DNA from: Acidobacteriota bacterium
GTDB taxonomy: Bacteria; Acidobacteriota; Blastocatellia; Pyrinomonadales; Pyrinomonadaceae
Direction of reading: 5' to 3'
DNA length: 64,000 bases
NCBI GenBank assembly: GCA_019639235.1
Contig: JAHBSG010000008.1
Coordinates: forward strand, 62,001-126,000
The position numbers were made by a program, and so were the translations under genes. Under the pieces are notes generated by a model. That model did not search any database, was not told the DNA's origin, and saw only the letters and a list, made by a program, of their open reading frames with translations. Below, piece by piece: positions 60,338 to 64,000 of this stretch (position 1 is the first letter of the stretch; the number at the start of each line of letters is the position of its first letter).

Positions 60338-61693
60338 TTATCGCACCGGCCGGGGATATACAACAGGGCTTCGGTTGCCGTCCTTATCAACGGCCCGAAC
60401 GCCGAAAAAGTAGTTATCCTTCGACATATTCTTGACCGTAAAGGACGTTACATTTCCGGCGGGAATGAAGTTCGTCCATTCTGCCGCCGAGGTGTCGCGA
60501 TAGGCGATCTCATACCCGGCGATGTCGGCGTCCTTGTTCGCATCCCAGCGAAGGTCGGTGTCGTTCGTCAGCCGGCCGGTGACGATACCGACGTTCTTAG
60601 GCTTTGCCGGGGCATTGGCGATCGAGGCGAGAGCGATGAGATTGATCCGCGTCGCATTCGCCAGATATTTGTAATCGACGAACTCGGGCGTATCGCCGTA
60701 AAACTTGCCGTTCTCGGTCCGCACGTTCTGGTGCTGGTGCGTATAGTCCTCATCGGGCTCGGTGAAGCGGACCGCCGCGAATCCGCGTTCAAGGAACGGG
60801 ATGTGGTCGCCGCCGCGTCCAAAGCGATCTCGCCGATAGATGATCCACGCCCGGAAGTCCTTCATATATCGGTCGGATTGTTCTTTTATATAGCGGGCAA
60901 GCTGGCGTGCCTGCGAGTCGTTCTCGCCGCCGACGCTTCGTCGGGTCGCGGCTTGCTGCTGTGTCTCGTCCGAGGGCACGCCCTCAGCAAAGATGCGCAG
61001 CCGGTTGCGATGGGGCGAATTCTTGAGCGTGGTAACGCCGCCGACGATGTCGTTGGTGATCATCGCCTCAATGTTCATCCCTTTCTGTTTGGCCTGTTCG
61101 GCGAAGTAGGCAGCACCGAGAAGGCCCTGCTCTTCGCCGGCGACCGCCATGAAGATGATGGTCGCGTCGAACTTCCGCTTTGACATCACGCGGGCAAGCT
61201 CGACGACCGCCGCGGTGCCTGAGGCATCGTCATTTGCTCCCGGAGCGTCGCATTCGCCATCGGTCGGCGAAGTGCACATCGAATCGTAGTGCCCAGAGAC
61301 AATATAGATGCGGTCGGGGTCGGATGTGCCCTTGAGGGTGGCAACGACGTTGGTCAGTATCGTCGGCTTCGGAATGCGCGGGGCGACCGGCTGCTCGAAC
61401 GACTGTTTCTCAACGGTAAGGCATCCGCCGCAGGCCTCGCTGATCTTCTGAAACTCGGCGTAAAGCCAATCGCGGGCGGCCCCGATGCCCCGTGTCGGGT
61501 TGTCCTGTGCCGAAAGCGTGTTGCGAGTGCCGAACGAAGCAAGCTTCCGAACGTCCGCCTCGAGCCTCGCGGCCGAGATCTCATTCATCATCTTCGTGAT
61601 CTCGGCATTGGGCTTTGGAACGGCCGGCTGGGCCATTGCACCAAAGGTGAAAAAAACACTTAACGCGACCGATAGCTTCAGTATGTTCCTCAT
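60338..61693 (-). CDS. Secreted M28-family metallopeptidase
   Basis: 451 residues. Signal peptide (about 1-21, ending GAMAQP), then the M28 zinc-peptidase core: YIVSGHYDSM (His and Asp ligands), ANDDASGTAAVVELARVMSK (bridging Asp), MAVAGEEQGLLGAAYFAEQA (general base Glu and zinc ligand), and a late ERGFAAVRFTEPDEDYTHQH. It should be an aminopeptidase or dipeptidase acting in the periplasm or outside. Residues about 355-451 look like a fibronectin-III or similar C-terminal domain (DLRWDANKDADIAGYEIAYR). The ATG at 61693 is preferred to 61708 because the signal peptide follows directly. Confidence 0.92.
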   Translation of the reverse strand: MRNILKLSVALSVFFTFGAMAQPAVPKPNAEITKMMNEISAARLEADVRKLASFGTRNTLSAQDNPTRGIGAARDWLYAEFQKISEACGGCLTVEKQSFEQPVAPRIPKPTILTNVVATLKGTSDPDRIYIVSGHYDSMCTSPTDGECDAPGANDDASGTAAVVELARVMSKRKFDATIIFMAVAGEEQGLLGAAYFAEQAKQKGMNIEAMITNDIVGGVTTLKNSPHRNRLRIFAEGVPSDETQQQAATRRSVGGENDSQARQLARYIKEQSDRYMKDFRAWIIYRRDRFGRGGDHIPFLERGFAAVRFTEPDEDYTHQHQNVRTENGKFYGDTPEFVDYKYLANATRINLIALASIANAPAKPKNVGIVTGRLTNDTDLRWDANKDADIAGYEIAYRDTSAAEWTNFIPAGNVTSFTVKNMSKDNYFFGVRAVDKDGNRSPVVYPRPVR

Positions 61694-61755
61694 TGATTTG
61701 TCTCTCACTGCAGTACGCTATATATTACGCGACAAATCGGCAAAATCTATAGCCG

Positions 61756-61762
61756 AAGGAGG
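61756..61762 (+). promoter_or_regulatory. Ribosome binding site that fixes the TPR gene start
   Basis: AAGGAGG at 61756-61762 is one base before the ATG at 61764 but seven bases before the ATG at 61770, so translation should start at 61770. Confidence 0.75.
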
Positions 61763-61769
61763 CATGACG

Positions 61770-63416
61770 ATGAAAGTATTGGCCTTGATCCTGGTCGCAG
61801 CTTCGTTCCTTTATGGCCAGCACCAGCACGGTGTTTCGGAGGAAAAAGAGAAAAAGAAAAGAGTCTGGCTTGATGACGGGCTCGGCGATGTTGACCATCC
61901 GGTATCGACGAAAAATCCCGAGGCTCAGAAGTACTTTAACCAAGGCCTCGCATACCTCTACGCGTTCAACCACGACGTGGGCGTGGCCTCGTTCAAGCAC
62001 GCCGCGGAGCTCGACCCGGACCTCGCGATGGCATATTGGGGCATTGCTCTCGGGCTCGGAGCGAATTACAACGACCCGGCAAATTCGGAACGCTTCGCCT
62101 CGGCATACAGCTTTCTGCAAAAGGCGATCGCATTGGCTCCGAAGGCAACGCCCGTGGAGCAGGCTTACATCACCGCTCTTTCAAAGCGCTATTCGAAAGA
62201 CCCGAATGCCGATCCGCAAAAGCTCGCTGCCGATTACAAGTCGGCGATGGCCGAGCTGGTAAAGAACTACCCGGACGACCTCGATGCCGCCACGCTTTAC
62301 GCCGAAAGCATGATGAACCTGCGGCCGTGGCAGCTTTGGTCGCTCGATGGCAAGCCGGCTCCGGGAACGATGGAGATAATCGCCGTGCTCGAAGGGGTGA
62401 TGCGCCGCAACCCGAACCACACCGGAGCGAACCACTATTACATCCACGCGGTCGAGGCAAGCCCGACGCCGGAGCTCGGCATTGCCGCGGCAAACCGCCT
62501 CAGAACGCTGGCACCGAACGCCGGCCACCTGGTCCATATGCCGTCACATATTTACCTCAGGACGGGTGACTATGACGAATCCATCAAGAGCAACAAAGCG
62601 GCGATAATCGCGGACCGCAACTACATCGAGCGGAGCGGAGCGAGCGGTGCCTATCCGCTGATGTACTACAACCACAATATCCATATGCTCGCCGCCTCTT
62701 ATGCAGGCAATGGCAAGTACGCCGAGGCGATCAAAACCGCCAATGAGCTTGCAGCGAACGCCGGGCCGAACGTAAGGGAAGTTCCGGCGGTCGAAATGTT
62801 CATGCCATATCCGATCGTCGTCAACGTCCGCTTTCACAGGTGGAATGAAGCTCTTGCATTTCCGCGGCCGGCGGCCGAGATGCTGACGACGCTCGCCCAT
62901 TGGCACTTCGCCCGCGGAATGGCCTATGCGGAAACCGGGCGTGCTGCTGATGCCGAAAAGGAACTTGCCGCGATGCGGGAAGTGGGCGGCAAGGTACCGA
63001 AAGAGGCGATGCTTTTTACGAATTCGGTCAGTGCAGTTCTCAAGGTCGCGGATGAGCTCTTGAGCGGTCAGATCGCCGAGTCGCGGGGCGACCGGAAGCG
63101 TTCGATCGAATTTCTTCGTGCGGCACTTGCCGCCGAGAAGGTGATCAACTACGCCGAACCGCCGGACTGGGACCTGCCTGTCAGGGAATGGCTCGGACGT
63201 GCGTATTTGAGGGACGGACAATTTGCCGAGGCCGAGAAGGTCTTTCGCGAAGAGATCGCCCGGAGCCCTCGCTGCGGCCGTGCTCTTTTTGGCCTTGCCG
63301 AAGCTCTTCGGAAACAGGGCAAAATGGATTCGGCCCGGATGGTCGAACGCGAGTTCGGGCGTGCCTGGGCCGGTGCGGATACGAAGCTGGAAGTTGAGAA
63401 ACTGTACCGGAAGTAG
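61770..63416 (+). CDS. Secreted tetratricopeptide repeat protein
   Basis: 548 residues. Signal peptide (1-16, MKVLALILVAASFLYGQ), then a short His/Lys/Glu-rich stretch, and TPR-like helices throughout (QKYFNQGLAYLYAFNHDVGV, AELDPDLAMAYWGIALGLGA, then FLQKAIALAPKATPVEQAYI and the final FGLAEALRKQGKMDSARMVE). The conserved middle block VHMPSHIYLRTGDYDESIKS and ANHYYIHAVEASPTPELG marks a family of bacterial secreted TPR proteins of unknown role. The gene diverges from the M28 peptidase, with 76 bases between them, so both may be controlled from the same short region. Confidence 0.82.
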   Translation: MKVLALILVAASFLYGQHQHGVSEEKEKKKRVWLDDGLGDVDHPVSTKNPEAQKYFNQGLAYLYAFNHDVGVASFKHAAELDPDLAMAYWGIALGLGANYNDPANSERFASAYSFLQKAIALAPKATPVEQAYITALSKRYSKDPNADPQKLAADYKSAMAELVKNYPDDLDAATLYAESMMNLRPWQLWSLDGKPAPGTMEIIAVLEGVMRRNPNHTGANHYYIHAVEASPTPELGIAAANRLRTLAPNAGHLVHMPSHIYLRTGDYDESIKSNKAAIIADRNYIERSGASGAYPLMYYNHNIHMLAASYAGNGKYAEAIKTANELAANAGPNVREVPAVEMFMPYPIVVNVRFHRWNEALAFPRPAAEMLTTLAHWHFARGMAYAETGRAADAEKELAAMREVGGKVPKEAMLFTNSVSAVLKVADELLSGQIAESRGDRKRSIEFLRAALAAEKVINYAEPPDWDLPVREWLGRAYLRDGQFAEAEKVFREEIARSPRCGRALFGLAEALRKQGKMDSARMVEREFGRAWAGADTKLEVEKLYRK

Positions 63417-63419
63417 GCG

Positions 63420-64000
63420 TTACTGGATGCGGTAAGCCTTGCCTTTCCAGACCGCAACGACCGGTTCGCTGAACCGCTGCGCGATCGAGCGGAGGCCTGA
63501 GTCGAGCTTCCGGTAATCTTCCGAGCCGCGTTGAACGTTCACGGTCGCTCCGCCGCGGTAAGCTGAGTCGAACCAAACACCGTCGCGGAGTTCAAAGTTC
63601 TTTCCGCTTACGGTTCGTCGCTGCGGCGCATCATCCTGCGGCGCAGAACGCTTTGCTGCGCGTCTTTCGGCTACACGAGCTTTCTGCGCTTCGGTAACGG
63701 CATTCGCCCGTGCCCGGTCCTCATCCCGCTGTGCCCGCTCGTTGCGGAAACTCGGTCCGCTTTGGTTCTGCACGTTGGTCGAGACGTTGGCGGCCTGCTG
63801 ACGTGCGGCGAGCTGCTCGCGGGTCGCATCTGCGGTCGGTGCCGGTGCGGCCTCGGCGACAACAACCTCCTCGACCGGGACCGGTGGCGGCGGCGGAACC
63901 TGGCCTGAAGGCGGCGGGCCAGCGGCCTGTTCGATGAGTGAAAGGTCACGCTCGATCCGCGAATATTCTTCTGCCGATCGGCCGTCTGCCCGCCCGGCAT
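63420..64000 (-). CDS. Unknown protein with proline-rich linker, 5' end outside the window
   Basis: The frame stays open from the stop at 63420 to the window edge, so at least 193 residues are present and the start is not seen. Starting from the edge: a charged segment (SAEEYSRIERDLSLIEQAAG), a Pro-rich linker (VPPPPPVPVEEVVVAEA), an Ala/Arg/Gln-rich helical region, and a C-terminal compact segment (VSGKNFELRDGVWFDSAYRG, then RSIAQRFSEPVVAVWKGKAY and RIQ). A GTG at 63773 would give a shorter protein, but the reading upstream is equally protein-like. No family is recognised; a Pro-rich spacer would suit an exported protein. It ends four bases from the TPR gene, convergent. Confidence 0.55.
   Translation of the reverse strand, partial: AGRADGRSAEEYSRIERDLSLIEQAAGPPPSGQVPPPPPVPVEEVVVAEAAPAPTADATREQLAARQQAANVSTNVQNQSGPSFRNERAQRDEDRARANAVTEAQKARVAERRAAKRSAPQDDAPQRRTVSGKNFELRDGVWFDSAYRGGATVNVQRGSEDYRKLDSGLRSIAQRFSEPVVAVWKGKAYRIQ

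Overview
The window looks like chromosome from a Gram-negative bacterium of moderate to high GC. The outer-membrane assembly genes (TamA/TamB) show a two-membrane envelope. The mix of other genes (a Ser/Thr kinase fused to a TolB-like propeller, a membrane pyrophosphatase, an ECF42-type sigma factor with a DGPF protein, DUF1844, several secreted hydrolases) is most reminiscent of Acidobacteriota, perhaps the Blastocatellia/Pyrinomonadaceae. That placement is an inference from gene content; there is no rRNA gene to test it. I saw no tRNA, rRNA, prophage, insertion sequence or CRISPR array.

Layout. 1-14.4 kb: a 5' end of a TamA/BamA-like gene, tamB and ribBA on the minus strand; then an FtsX-like permease, an MFS carrier, galU, serS, a mazEF toxin-antitoxin pair convergent with mazG, a DUF1844 gene and a PhnP-like metallohydrolase. 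14.4-15.1 kb and 24.65-25.57 kb: two inverted copies of a non-coding composite repeat built from 9-bp and 7-bp phased arrays, bracketing hppA, carA, lepB, a class V aminotransferase, an ECF sigma factor and a penicillin-acylase family enzyme. 25.7-36.4 kb: a one-polypeptide restriction-modification enzyme, a YdeI-like protein, a HerA-like ATPase, a TPR protein, a tightly coupled trio (Asp-box propeller, MoaD-like protein, ASCH-like/winged-helix-like protein) and a secreted unknown. 36.4-40.6 kb: vapBC with a clear operator, a NamZ-type muramidase, small DUF genes and a dapF homologue lacking both catalytic cysteines.

40.7-46.2 kb: one minus-strand operon of seven genes, led by a TetR regulator, encoding a DevBCA-type exporter, a flavodoxin-fold quinone reductase and two small membrane proteins. 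46.4-55.2 kb: three secreted nucleases or phosphodiesterases, interleaved with rlmN, a stand-alone DsbD N-domain, pgeF and acpS. 55.3-64 kb: ECF42 sigma/DGPF pair, Ser/Thr kinase, M28 peptidase, a large TPR protein and a partial unknown gene.

Themes: envelope biogenesis and export (Tam, LepB, DevBCA-type pump, NamZ, PgeF), scavenging of polymers (nucleases, M28 peptidase, acylase), stress and defence modules (mazEF, vapBC, RM enzyme), and several promoters that lie so close to the start codon that the transcripts should be leaderless. The observations most worth following are the phased repeat element, the Ser/Ser DapF homologue, the coupled MoaD trio and the TetR-controlled exporter operon.
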